Source: QGON01 sp963691905
Lineage (GTDB): Bacteria > Pseudomonadota > Gammaproteobacteria > Chromatiales > Chromatiaceae
Length of the DNA: 64,000 nt
Direction: 5' to 3'
Assembly: GCA_963691905.1 (NCBI GenBank)
Contig: OY829894.1
Span: forward strand, 1,116,001-1,180,000
Each line of letters opens with the position of its first letter. Position 1 is the first letter of the stretch. Position numbers and translations under genes: made by a program. Under the pieces are notes generated by a model, which ran no database searches, was not told the DNA's origin, and worked only from the letters and a program-made list of their open reading frames with translations. This document shows positions 20,001 to 27,407 of the stretch, one piece after another.

Positions 20001-22308
20001 TTTGAATGCCAATATTGCTGTAACCGACAATCTGGTTTCCTTCGCCCGGCAGTGCGCCACCGATCAGTACCATGCCTTCGAAGCCGAGCGTGTCTTGAGA
20101 AAGACTGCCACTGACACTGATTCCGTTGTATCCCTTGCCATTGTTAAGCTCAACACTCCCAGAGGCATTGTTTCCGATGCGGTTGCCCTGGATGGTTACC
20201 TTGCCAAAACCAATTCTCTCTGACCCAACCCGAATTCCCTCGTAAAGACCGACAATCTGGTTCCCTGCTCCTGGCTCAGTCCCGCCAATCTGCACCTCGG
20301 TTACGCTGTCGTTGACCGAGATGGCTGCCCATCCCGTAGTACTTAGCTCCTGAATGATATTCAGTTCCCCACTGGGATCAGTACCGAATTTGTTGCCCTG
20401 AACGATAACCTTCTCCGGGAAGGTATAACCCAGTTCATAGAATTGACGAGAGTGTGCAATCTCGACACCAGTGCCGACAGCGCCGAAAAGATTTCCCTGG
20501 CCCAAACGGGAACCGCCAATTCGTATTGTGCCGAGGGCCTCGCCTTCACCTGGCATAACATTGCCTGGCAATAGTGGGGCACGATGATCTGAAATTCGGA
20601 TTCCCGCATGCACATCGTTTCCCGGATTGACCGTCCGCTGTCCCGTTGGATCAACGCCGAAATAGTTGCCCTCGAAAATGATGTTGTCACCGGTGATTAC
20701 CGTGACAGTGGCGGAGGTGGGGTAGTTGTTTTGGTTGAATACCAGCCCCCGGATCACGATATCATCTGCATGGATCGTCAACGGCCGATGAAGACCTGCC
20801 TGATTGATCACGACCTCTGGCCCGAAGGGATTTCGATCACCCTTGTTCTCCGCCTGGCTTTCGCCGTCAATGAATGTCCCGTCGCCCAGCAGCAGGGTTC
20901 CGGACCGGCTTGTGTCACCCCGCGTTTCCCACATATCCGGTGAATGGAGTTCCCAGTAACCTACAACATTGCTACCGTTAGTTTGTTCTTTGTAGCAAGT
21001 GTCCGTATCTGGAATTGAAAATGTCACCCTAGTACCCGGGTTCTCGTTGGCATACTCCAATGCCTCCAGCAGAGATCCAGGTCCACTGTCAGCGCAATTT
21101 GTCACCATTCCATCACCATCCGGCCACACGTCCATGTTGAGTACCATGACGTTGACCTCTGCGAGGCTACTCACTGACTGGTCGGATACGCTCAGTTCGA
21201 AACGCATCAGTGCATTCCTGTCTACGGCAGGCGCATCGAACTGAGGTGTTGATGAGTAGATATTGCTCAGAGCGACTGCCGGGCCCGAGACCTGTCTCCA
21301 CTGGAATCGGAGCCTGTCACCGTTTTCATCGTAACTGCTGCTGCCATCCAGGTTGCTCTGCATCCCCTCTTCCACGGTGAAATCCCCGCCGGCATGGGCG
21401 ATTGGCCCCTTGTTGCCAGACGCAGAGTTCTCTGCTGTCACCCTGATCCAGAAGGTCTGGCTGTCAATTCCTCCGTAGCCATCGGATAATTGAATGGAAA
21501 CACCGTGATCCTTGACCTGCTCTCCATCTGGAACCCAACTTACCAACCCGGAAGTTTGGTCGATCGACATGCCTGCCGGCCCATAGTTCAGTTCATAAAC
21601 TAGCGCATCTCCATCAGGATCTGTCGCGATTACCGGATAGTGATAGGCATAATCAACGCCGGCGATAATCAACGGCATGGAAGTTATCTGTGGCGGGTTG
21701 TTCAAGGAGATAGATAGGGTGACCGATGCCGTGTCGCTCCCGCCATAGCCATCATCAGTCCTGAACTGAAAGCTGTCTTCACCGAGAAAATCGGCGCTTG
21801 GAACATATGTAAGATTAGGCGCCTCACCTTCCAGCGTCCCATGAGATGGTTCGATAACGATGATATAGGCCAAAACATCACTGTCCGGATCGTTCGCGGT
21901 GAGATTGATTTGAGCGCTGGCGTTTTGCTTTCCATCAACAGTCAGGTTGTCTGCCGTTGGCGGACGATTCAGAGTCTGTATGACCAGCAGTTCTGTCTGG
22001 TTGTCCAAATCACCATCGTCCACAGAAAGGTGAACCTCATAGGTTCCATGACGATCAATTTGCAGCGCTGAAATTGACTGGTTTGCATCGCTGAGGCTTG
22101 CTTCACTCCCACTGGGTCGGTTGATGAGAGCCCATGAATAGTTCAGGGTGTCGCCGTCAGGATCACTCGATGCGCTCCCATCCAAATCGATGCGGTCTCC
22201 CACATGAGCATCACCGATCTGGATAGCATTGGCAGTTGGTGGCCGGTTGGTATTGGTAATCGAGATCTCGAATGCCTGTGAATCAGTCAGGCCCTGTGAA
22301 TCGGTCAC
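14071..22308 (-). CDS. Giant RHS/YD-repeat protein, C-terminal 2745 residues of a split gene
   Basis: Large surface or secreted protein. From the visible N-terminus: Ig-like/PKD and cadherin-like modules (about 1-400), a right-handed beta-helix with recurring GxGNxI turns (about 450-970), another Ig-like module (about 1060-1150), and then RHS/YD repeats (about 1430-2580) ending in the core YYLRARYMS and NPVNNIDPSGNS. A variable tip of about 120 residues follows, with one hydrophobic helix and several Cys; I do not recognise it. A segment with two predicted membrane helices interrupts the YD repeats (about 2320-2408). The frame opens at a GTG (22308) without ribosome site, because the true start is upstream, beyond a 106-bp insertion. 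GC is visibly lower than in neighbouring genes. No immunity-like gene follows, so a toxin role is unproven. Confidence 0.88.
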   Translation of the reverse strand: MTDSQGLTDSQAFEISITNTNRPPTANAIQIGDAHVGDRIDLDGSASSDPDGDTLNYSWALINRPSGSEASLSDANQSISALQIDRHGTYEVHLSVDDGDLDNQTELLVIQTLNRPPTADNLTVDGKQNASAQINLTANDPDSDVLAYIIVIEPSHGTLEGEAPNLTYVPSADFLGEDSFQFRTDDGYGGSDTASVTLSISLNNPPQITSMPLIIAGVDYAYHYPVIATDPDGDALVYELNYGPAGMSIDQTSGLVSWVPDGEQVKDHGVSIQLSDGYGGIDSQTFWIRVTAENSASGNKGPIAHAGGDFTVEEGMQSNLDGSSSYDENGDRLRFQWRQVSGPAVALSNIYSSTPQFDAPAVDRNALMRFELSVSDQSVSSLAEVNVMVLNMDVWPDGDGMVTNCADSGPGSLLEALEYANENPGTRVTFSIPDTDTCYKEQTNGSNVVGYWELHSPDMWETRGDTSRSGTLLLGDGTFIDGESQAENKGDRNPFGPEVVINQAGLHRPLTIHADDIVIRGLVFNQNNYPTSATVTVITGDNIIFEGNYFGVDPTGQRTVNPGNDVHAGIRISDHRAPLLPGNVMPGEGEALGTIRIGGSRLGQGNLFGAVGTGVEIAHSRQFYELGYTFPEKVIVQGNKFGTDPSGELNIIQELSTTGWAAISVNDSVTEVQIGGTEPGAGNQIVGLYEGIRVGSERIGFGKVTIQGNRIGNNASGSVELNNGKGYNGISVSGSLSQDTLGFEGMVLIGGALPGEGNQIVGYSNIGIQITDRAHKNLESVIVKGNLLGTDDTGTGILGNNGWGIYAYGCKQLQLGGSETGAGNVIGGHSSEGVRLEDDSNSVCQAQVQGNRIGVGKDELTPIPNEKGILQEKLGPTLIGGLNPGEGNIIANNRKHGIELAREAFQGAQAQILGNLIYDNGGLGITRDGSVKLNDAGDADLLISTSRAQNFPVITSVSVENGMSLVEGILDTVKPEQCIIELFSSPTRDPEKYGEGRTWLLALRPDTDGTFTTLIPQDFAGQFLTSVATRVNREPGDPVLISSEFSKAVPVWTGAALNNPPIIEPKPTDTTATAETGYTYEVTASDPDGDSLNYSLALAPDGMAIDTDGVISWTPTVDQQGQHRVTVLVRDDKGLYDSWNYAIDVLPLVDTEPPRVTASLADVTSLDSLLEIEGTIFDHYLVEYEIHLAPEGTDNYVTIGGGETNVDNGVLGALDPTRLANGIYDLQIIAYDEGGLLTVYPGDPLKVDVSGQLKIGQFSLAFQDIAIPVSGIPITVTRSYNSFNKTSGDFGIGWDMVLGSGIRLQVTRPLGYDWSVEPDVCVVWNATGECQLWDYKLVTNNIPKVLVTYADGQQDRFEFSPYFSETGDEDIDPEHWKERFIPLGNTTATLESQDGPELYVPGGTGDKLLVPGDFDIFNPDLYRLTTKDGTTFLISVTDGLRKITDRNGNSLIFNSDGISHSSGLAIGVVRDGQGRIVEITDPMGNFVFYEYDERGDLVGFTNQEDELTQFGYDAEHNLNSITDPRNIEILQVAYDENGRMIGSVDGLGQSNSVEHDINNVREIIRDRNGNKTIYEYDENGNIVKEIAELDGLEYTTSFSFDDRGNMLTKTDAANRASEWTYDSNNNKLSETGPRGTSSWTYNVYGQVETHTNPEGHKTTNEYDGSGNLTKVIDPEGWVTEYQNFDSSGNARLKIDWISETENLQTRYTFDGAGNLSTETDPLENQTTYTHDSSGNRLSETRTRTRLDGTAETLVTRYEYNQAGRRTRTIDALNEETVISYNKLGKEESIRDKNGNLTSISYDDVGNLVGIRFTDGSSSFMTYDAEGQEESSTDRDGRTTCYEYDSLGRRTRTLYPGLGENCENASIYTETTYDAAGRTLSQRDRRGNLTQYAYPTDSEQTVIDPYNNTTHYLFDSQDRRIEMTDANNHKTKFEYDSKGNTTKITFHDNSTKSTVFNYMGKKLSETDQAGRTTLFGYDGLGRLMQVTQSIDDGSNIITNFERDEIGNLIGQTDAENNTTRMEYDAMGRVVKRIRPMGETENFSYDATGNAIFHTDFNGRTTESVYDENNRLIKKVYQDGSEVQFSYTPQGLRTRAGEEYFEYDALGHLIAVTDEHDNVRLSYEYDTVGNRTAVVTHVGRTAYTFDKLNRLASVTDPDDNTTTYGYDTVGNRASVTYPNDVTTTYSYDELNRLVLLENTGPAGLISGYDYTLGSTGNRIRVEESGSATNGRAVDYLYDGVYRLVKESIDEPGNDDDRTIAYEYDDVGNRLQRKVKVGNRTSTTLYAYDDNDRLLSEQSSVAFAGLGGWKANHNIAAVTAFPAIHADKYYVYGNLSFMMLALVAPVAGGINLWFGLGGMQRGNRRRRLLIKNGANQIIIILIAGSLVFDPRVSYALSVGEYPGEAPVLAGAADPAVSEAYYYEWDDNGNMVSRSDGVKTDVYVYDDENRLVAATIENGSSPGNVDYEYDADGIRVAKTVDGMTTAYLVDKNRDYAQVLVEDDGTVVVSYVYGDDLISMLRPDTGVSFYLYDGQMSVRLLLDGAGNSADKYRYDAFGILLNTSGDTDNHHLYSGENYDSSVGYYYLRARYMSVADGRFFSIDKHDGNLYDPYSLHRYVYVESNPVNNIDPSGNSLVAIMTAIGIIGIVSALLQFSKRSKRASCLVRQQQWCVQMGNYILDNGKTCDAIKWLDGCKKNLPLAIGGINDMAISGGEVVGYGVAVGYLPRSAALYTLISSFKDQNPIPNCSN
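15085..15350 (-). other. Two-helix membrane segment inside the YD repeats
   Basis: Within the RHS frame, between YAYDDNDRLLSEQ and YYYEWDDNGNMVS, about 90 residues are not YD repeat. They include LSFMMLALVAPVAGGINLWF and, after a basic turn (RGNRRRRLL), NQIIIILIAGSLVF. Two consecutive hydrophobic helices with RRRR between them look like a helical hairpin. They sit where the RHS cocoon should be continuous. Confidence 0.65.
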
Positions 22309-22339
22309 CAGGATGACTACCTCGTGGACACCAGTTGCA

Positions 22340-24832
22340 TCATAATAAACATCCCCGGGGCAAGCCCTCTCGCTTAACGCTCGACTTTCTTGTGCCTCGA
22401 AAGCGGGGTATTAGCCCGCAACCTTCTTTCATAACGCCCCAAGGGGCGGGGAATATAACCCCAAGGGATTCAATGCTTCCTGTACTTATCTCGATGGACA
22501 TGCCCTGAGGCGCTGTTAACAATGCTATGGAAAAAGTCTGATCCTCGTCCTCGGCTGCTATCGAATAGCTATATTGTTGTCCTTCATTCCCTGACGTTAC
22601 GGGGGTAGAGGTTATCTTTGGTGGCTGGTTTGGATGGGAAACCACCACCTGGAAGTTCTGCTCGTCGAATAATCCGGCTAGATCCCCGACCCTGACCGTA
22701 ACCGCATGCTGGCCTAATTGGATAGCGGTGGGCTCCCATTGAATCAGCCCGGTGGTGGCCTCGATGGACATACCAGCCGGTGCAGTTTCCAATGAATAGG
22801 CCAGTAGGTCTCCGGTATCTGGATCGGTGGCTTCAACATCGTATTGATAGCGTTCGATGTCTGTTGCCTCTAGGGAAGGTGTCGAAGTAATTGCCGGTGG
22901 CTGATTTGGATGAGTCACCGTCAACTGGAAACTCTGCTCATCGAACAACCCGGATGCATCCCTGACCCTGATGGTAACCGCATGCTGACCCAACTGGGTC
23001 GGTGTGGGATCCCATTGAACCAGGCCGGTAGCTGAATCGATCGACATACTTGCCGGTGCGTTTTCCAGAGAATAGGTTAGCTGATCTCCAGCATCCGGAT
23101 CGATTGCCTCGACGTCATAACTGTAGAGCTGATTATCCAGGGCACTGGTGACAGGTGTCGTAGTGATTGCCGGAGCTTGGTTGGCGTGTGCAACACTCAG
23201 GGTAAAACTCTGGGAATCAAACAGACCGCCTGAGTCCTGTACTCGAACAGAAACCGGGTGATTACCGAGATGGACAGCAGATGGAAGCCATTGAATCAAC
23301 CCTGTCGATGAATCAATCGACATACCAACCGGCCCGTTCTCCAACAGATAGGTCAACTGATCATTTGCATCTGGATCTGTTGCCTCAACGTCATAGCTAA
23401 ACAGTTGATCGTTCAGTAGATCGATCACTGGTGTGGACACAATCACCGGTGCATGGTTGGTGCGAATAACATTAATGGTGAAATGCTGGGTATCGAACAG
23501 TCCACCCCCATCCTGAACCTTAGCCAAAACAGTGTGCGTGCCGATGTGTGAATTACCAGGCGTCCATTCAATGAGACCACTGACAGAGTCAATGGACATT
23601 CCACCAGGCGAAGTATGTAGCGAAAACCTCAGCTCATCATTCGCATTGGGATCTGTGGCACTAAGGTCATATTTATAGACCTGCCCTTCGTTAGCTTCGA
23701 GAATTGGTGTCGACGAAATGGCAGGCGGCCTGTTGAGCGTCATGACCTCACTGACTGAGATACTGAAGTTCTGTATATGATTTTTGCCTTTGCTGTCGAC
23801 CACCTGAACTGCTGCATGGTAGGAACCAGGTGCAGCCGGAATCCAACGGATACGCCCACTGCCTGTATCGATGGTCATGCCAGGGGGTGACTGTAAAAGG
23901 CTGTATGCGAGCACATCACCAAGGTCAGAATCCACGGCATTCACATCATAGTTGTATTCGATGCCTGAATACCCCAATTCAATGGCAGTGGAGTAGATCA
24001 GTGGTGCATGATTGAGAGAGGTAACGGCTGGACCCCCTCTCCTCCTCGAAGGCCTAACGGCCGGAGGTGAAGTTGTCACCACGTTGGAATAGCACCAACC
24101 CTCGGAAGACTGCGCCCCCACCATGTAAAGATAAGCATTGTCGTTTCTCAGACCCTTATCCCAAAAAGTGGAATAGGTCGAGAGAGTTTCGCCGATTTTA
24201 GTAAAGTGGGTCGGAGCGGATTGTTCGGACCGATAGATGTCATAGTGCGAGACATTTGGCCGAATAGTCCACATAACAAATGCCTCTGTCGGCTTTGCTC
24301 TTACATCGATTGAAAAACAGGGAATTACATCAATTTCGACACGATCAGACTGGGAACGCTCTCCTCCCGCATCGGCCAGGAGACTCACTGTGTATCGGCC
24401 TTCCGGCAAGTCTATTGTGGGATTGGCTTTGGTACTCGTCCCAAAGGGACCGTACCAGTGATGGAAGACAGGATCCCCGTCCGGATCCTGAGAAGCATCC
24501 CCCTGCATCGTTACTGTGGCAGACGTCAGCAGATTTTTCTCAAACGTCCTGTTACTACCAGCGTGAGCGACAGGCGCAGCTGCCAGCGCAGACTTGGGTC
24601 CAATATTTCCTGTAATCTGTTGCCAAACCAAGTCCTGGTTAAGGGACTGTAAGCCCTGTGGTGTATCGAGAACAGGAATACCCTGGAGGAACAGAACAAA
24701 GAACAGCCCTGCCCTGGCCATCCAAATTGACGGGCACCACCCTGTGTGAGTCGTTAGCCGATCCCCGACAGATCCTGTCCTGACTAGAGAATCCCTAACA
24801 AAACATCCTGCAGGTTTTTGGGCATTTTCCAT
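22340..24832 (-). CDS. N-terminal 830 residues of the split Ig-like/RHS giant protein
   Basis: Start of the giant gene: ATG at 24832 with GGAGGG 7 bp upstream. An N-terminal hydrophobic stretch (about residues 40-52, LFFVLFLQGIPVL) is a likely export signal. It is followed by a PKD-like module (about 95-160), a fibronectin III-like module (about 165-255), and six He_PIG/cadherin-like repeats of about 95 residues, each beginning NxxPxI and carrying YDVEATDPD and a MSIDSxTGLIQW-type motif. The last repeat breaks after STGSIESLG. The final 30 or so codons (VIFPAPWGVMKEGCG and on) are encoded by an inserted palindromic element, and the frame stops at 22340. Without the insert it continues directly into the 14071-22308 frame. 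Confidence 0.85.
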   Translation of the reverse strand: MENAQKPAGCFVRDSLVRTGSVGDRLTTHTGWCPSIWMARAGLFFVLFLQGIPVLDTPQGLQSLNQDLVWQQITGNIGPKSALAAAPVAHAGSNRTFEKNLLTSATVTMQGDASQDPDGDPVFHHWYGPFGTSTKANPTIDLPEGRYTVSLLADAGGERSQSDRVEIDVIPCFSIDVRAKPTEAFVMWTIRPNVSHYDIYRSEQSAPTHFTKIGETLSTYSTFWDKGLRNDNAYLYMVGAQSSEGWCYSNVVTTSPPAVRPSRRRGGPAVTSLNHAPLIYSTAIELGYSGIEYNYDVNAVDSDLGDVLAYSLLQSPPGMTIDTGSGRIRWIPAAPGSYHAAVQVVDSKGKNHIQNFSISVSEVMTLNRPPAISSTPILEANEGQVYKYDLSATDPNANDELRFSLHTSPGGMSIDSVSGLIEWTPGNSHIGTHTVLAKVQDGGGLFDTQHFTINVIRTNHAPVIVSTPVIDLLNDQLFSYDVEATDPDANDQLTYLLENGPVGMSIDSSTGLIQWLPSAVHLGNHPVSVRVQDSGGLFDSQSFTLSVAHANQAPAITTTPVTSALDNQLYSYDVEAIDPDAGDQLTYSLENAPASMSIDSATGLVQWDPTPTQLGQHAVTIRVRDASGLFDEQSFQLTVTHPNQPPAITSTPSLEATDIERYQYDVEATDPDTGDLLAYSLETAPAGMSIEATTGLIQWEPTAIQLGQHAVTVRVGDLAGLFDEQNFQVVVSHPNQPPKITSTPVTSGNEGQQYSYSIAAEDEDQTFSIALLTAPQGMSIEISTGSIESLGVIFPAPWGVMKEGCGLIPRFRGTRKSSVKREGLPRGCLL
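22357..22462. mobile_element. 106-bp palindromic insertion splitting the giant gene
   Basis: CCCC occurs at both borders (22353-22356 and 22459-22462), as expected for a 4-bp target duplication. The insert contains the palindromes CGCCCC-AA-GGGGCG (22435-22448) and GGGG/CCCC ends. Deleting one CCCC plus the insert (106 bp, 1 modulo 3) makes ATCCCC meet AAGGGATT. The two open frames then join without a stop: coordinates 24832 to 14071 become 3552 codons including the stop. The joined repeat (STGSIESLGDVYYDATG) has the length of its sisters within two residues. It is a REP/BIME- or MITE-type element with no transposase. Confidence 0.8.
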
Positions 24833-25097
24833 AGCATGCCCTCCTCTCTTCCGTTAGCCGCTATGGCCACTTTGTCTTAATTGATCCCTGAATCCCCTAC
24901 AACGCCTATTGCAAAAAAGCGCATTAAAAAAAACTTACACACCAACCACTACAACTCTATACCCATGTTTTTTGTAAGCCTATTTCAAAATATAGACCAG
25001 GAATTTAACTTCTACCAGTTCAATGCTCACGATAATTACTGCGTTGGTCAGGGAGAAGCCCTCACAATTTTAAGTAAGAAGCCGGTATGCTTTGACA
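24833..25097. other. Divergent intergenic region, giant gene / glycosyltransferase
   Basis: 265 bp of AT-rich DNA between divergent genes. It presumably holds both promoters, but no confident -35/-10 pair was identified. No small gene is supported. Confidence 0.4.
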
Positions 25098-25937
25098 ATG
25101 CAGATTTCCGTCATTATTCCCACCTACAACCGTGTTGACACGCTCCCGAGGGCGCTGGATTCAGTCCTCTCCCAGCTCCTTGCACCCGATGAAGTGATTG
25201 TGGTCGATGACGGTTCTACCGATGAAACAGCCGAGCTGATCAACCGTCGCTACCCGCAATGCCGTTACCTCCACCAGTCCAACCAGGGCGTCAGCAGCGC
25301 ACGCAACCGGGGAATTCGCGAGGCGCAAGGAGAATGGATCGCACTGCTCGATTCGGATGATGCCTGGCTACCGCAGAAACTCCAGTTGCAATCTGACGCA
25401 CTGAAGGCCAAACCAGGCCACCTTATCTGCCACACAGAGGAGATATGGATCAGGAACGGGGTCAGGGTCAATGCAATGCACAAACACGCCAAGGGTGGCG
25501 GTTTCATCTTTGATCGCTGCCTGCCGCTCTGTGCTATTTCCCCCTCCTCCGCCATTCTGCACAGATCCCTGTTCGACAGCGTGGGGCTGTTCGACGAGAG
25601 ACTTCCAGCCTGCGAGGACTACGACCTCTGGCTGCGCATCTGTGCCACCGAGCCGGTACTGTTTCTGCCGGAGCCGCTCATCACCAAATATGGCGGACAC
25701 GCCGATCAACTGTCGCACAAACATTGGGGCATGGATCGTTTTCGTATTCAGGCACTGGAAAAGATCATTCAGGACAAAAGGTTGCAGGAGAATGATCGCT
25801 GCGCCGCGATAGAGATGCTACTGAAAAAGGCGGAAATAATGGCCAAAGGTGCCGAGAAGCGAGGCAAACAGGCAAGGGCTGACTTCTACCGTGTGTTACA
25901 GACACGTTATCGTTCGCAGTACACCTGCCAGCCATGA
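25098..25937 (+). CDS. Family 2 glycosyltransferase
   Basis: Soluble GT-A fold glycosyltransferase of 279 residues, presumably transferring a sugar from a nucleotide-sugar donor to a surface glycan. The N-terminal motif MQISVIIPTYNRVDTLPRAL, then VVDDGSTDETAELI and the metal-binding LLDSDDAW are characteristic of GT2. The later acidic ACEDYDLWLRI fits the catalytic base region. ATG at 25098 is preferred over an upstream TTG at 25092 because families begin directly at the first beta strand. It overlaps the next gene by 4 bp (ATGA), implying translational coupling. Donor and acceptor cannot be read from the sequence. Confidence 0.9.
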   Translation: MQISVIIPTYNRVDTLPRALDSVLSQLLAPDEVIVVDDGSTDETAELINRRYPQCRYLHQSNQGVSSARNRGIREAQGEWIALLDSDDAWLPQKLQLQSDALKAKPGHLICHTEEIWIRNGVRVNAMHKHAKGGGFIFDRCLPLCAISPSSAILHRSLFDSVGLFDERLPACEDYDLWLRICATEPVLFLPEPLITKYGGHADQLSHKHWGMDRFRIQALEKIIQDKRLQENDRCAAIEMLLKKAEIMAKGAEKRGKQARADFYRVLQTRYRSQYTCQP

Positions 25938-26524
25938 TCTCTGCCGGCCGTAATATCGTGATTGCCCTGCCGCCGGAGGCCAAACCCTTGATCCGGACGT
26001 TTGAACTTGAGCGTCTGCAACCCGTCACCAGGCTGCCTGTCTACACTGGCAGGGATATGGTGCTGGTAGTCTCTGGAGCAGGAGAAAAGGCCGTTCACGA
26101 AAGCGTAAACCTGTTACATAATCTGAATCGCCACCCCAATCCCTACTGGTACAATTTGGGCATCGCCGGTCATGCAGACTTACCACTCGGCACCCTCCTG
26201 GCAATCAACCAGGTAACCGACCAAAAAACAAAAAAGCGCTGGATACTACCCATCCAACCCGTAGCAACGGTCACTGGCTGCAATCTGGTGACAGTGGAAA
26301 CTGCAGTGGATGACTATCCGGGTTCTGCCGCCTATGATATGGAGGCGGCTGGCTTTACCGGCGCCGTCAGCCAGTTTGCCAGGTTGGAACAGATACGGAT
26401 AATAAAAATAGTCTCCGACAATCAAACCAACTCACATCGCCGCATCAGCGGAAAGATGGTCTCCGCCTTGATTCAGGCGAAGATAGACATTATTGAACAG
26501 CTTCTTTCCGGCCCGGTTAAATAG
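25934..26524 (+). CDS. Nucleosidase/phosphorylase-superfamily protein
   Basis: 196-residue protein of the PNP/UDP (MTAN-like) phosphorylase superfamily, which cleaves N-glycosidic bonds of nucleosides. Visible signatures are VVSGAGEKAVHES, the NLGIAGHADLPLG beta-turn, and AYDMEAAGF, matching the DMEAAA-type motif whose Glu binds the ribose. The catalytic Asp region is VSDNQT. It is shorter than MTAN (about 230). The start overlaps the glycosyltransferase stop, so the two are translated together. Such small variants are also annotated as hopanoid- or squalene-associated phosphorylases, but no hopanoid gene is near. The substrate is not identified. Confidence 0.72.
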   Translation: MISAGRNIVIALPPEAKPLIRTFELERLQPVTRLPVYTGRDMVLVVSGAGEKAVHESVNLLHNLNRHPNPYWYNLGIAGHADLPLGTLLAINQVTDQKTKKRWILPIQPVATVTGCNLVTVETAVDDYPGSAAYDMEAAGFTGAVSQFARLEQIRIIKIVSDNQTNSHRRISGKMVSALIQAKIDIIEQLLSGPVK

Positions 26525-26545
26525 TCGAATTGTAACAATTCAGGG

Positions 26546-26577
26546 CGTAGGCACGATCAAGCGTAGCGGATCGGGCA
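26546..26577. repeat. REP-like palindrome (diverged form, reverse orientation)
   Basis: CGTAGGCACGATCAAGCGTA and following GCGGATCGGGCA: the reverse complement of the GATC-type variant seen at 46563-46586. Together with the copy at 26610-26633 it forms a convergent BIME-like pair in the gap before the SDR gene. Confidence 0.6.
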
Positions 26578-26609
26578 ATTCAGGTTTGATAGAACACTAA
26601 AGGATGTTG

Positions 26610-26633
26610 CCGGTTCCGCCACACTTGAACCGG
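26610..26633. repeat. REP-like palindrome copy A
   Basis: CCGGTTC/GAACCGG arms around CGCCACACTT, followed by CCTAC. Same family as 40071-40094 and 59248-59271, with two changed loop bases. Confidence 0.75.
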
Positions 26634-26688
26634 CCTACTCCACTATTTTCGATAACCTGCCGGCAAGTTCGTCCACAAGGGGAACGCA

Positions 26689-27402
26689 GTGACAGAATCA
26701 CGCACAATTCTTATAACCGGCGCCAGCCGCGGCATTGGGGCGACGATTGCCCGGCGTCTGCTGGCCACCGATACAGAGGTGATTGGCGTTGGCCGGGATT
26801 TTTCCGAGTGGGAGACGGTACCGAAGAATTTCACACCGGTCGAACTCGACCTTGCCGATCTTGAGGGACTGCCGCACCGCCTCGGAGAGATTGCCCGTGC
26901 CCATCCCGGTATCGACGGGCTGATATTGAACGCCGGTTACGGACGCTTCGGTTCTTTAGAAGAGTTCTCCTACCGACAGATTCAGGAGATGGTGGATGTC
27001 AATCTGATCCAACACATCTTCGTTGCGCGGGCATTCCTTCCAAGGATCAAGAAACAGGGTTTTGGCGACCTGGTCGTTATCGGGTCCGAAGCTGCCTTGA
27101 GCGGTGGTCCCAAAGGCGCGGTCTACTCCGCCTGTAAATTCGCACTGCGGGGTCTGACCCAATCGCTGCGGCAGGAGTGTGCAGCCAGCGGGATGCGAGT
27201 CAGTCTGATCAATCCCGGCATGGTGAAAACCGGTTTTTTCCAGGATCTGGACTTTGCCCCAGGCCAGGCCCCGGAAAATCACATCCGCCCCGAGGACATC
27301 GCAGAGGCCGTTGTCATGATCATCCATGCACATCCTGGTACTGTGTTCGATGAAATCAATCTCAGTCCACTGAAGAAGGTCGTGGATTTCAGCAAAAAAT
27401 AA
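26689..27402 (+). CDS. Short-chain dehydrogenase/reductase
   Basis: NAD(P)-dependent oxidoreductase of 237 residues, classical SDR fold. The cofactor loop TGASRGIG is at residues 10-17, LNAGYG stands for the NAG motif, and the active site has Tyr146 and Lys150 in YSACK with an upstream Ser (VIGSEAAL). GTG at 26689 follows AGGGGA at a normal distance and places the first strand at residue 5. trmO starts 6 bp downstream, so the two are likely co-transcribed. The substrate is unknown; the SDR family is too broad to infer it. Confidence 0.9.
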   Translation: MTESRTILITGASRGIGATIARRLLATDTEVIGVGRDFSEWETVPKNFTPVELDLADLEGLPHRLGEIARAHPGIDGLILNAGYGRFGSLEEFSYRQIQEMVDVNLIQHIFVARAFLPRIKKQGFGDLVVIGSEAALSGGPKGAVYSACKFALRGLTQSLRQECAASGMRVSLINPGMVKTGFFQDLDFAPGQAPENHIRPEDIAEAVVMIIHAHPGTVFDEINLSPLKKVVDFSKK

Positions 27403-27407
27403 TTTAG

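Noticed and set aside
14071..24832. CRISPR-like or tandem DNA repeat array
   Set aside because: The repetition is at protein level (YD and Ig-like repeats) with diverged nucleotide sequence and no regular spacers.
24881..25138. 85-codon frame in the gap before the glycosyltransferase
   Set aside because: Overlaps the glycosyltransferase start in another frame and lacks a ribosome site.
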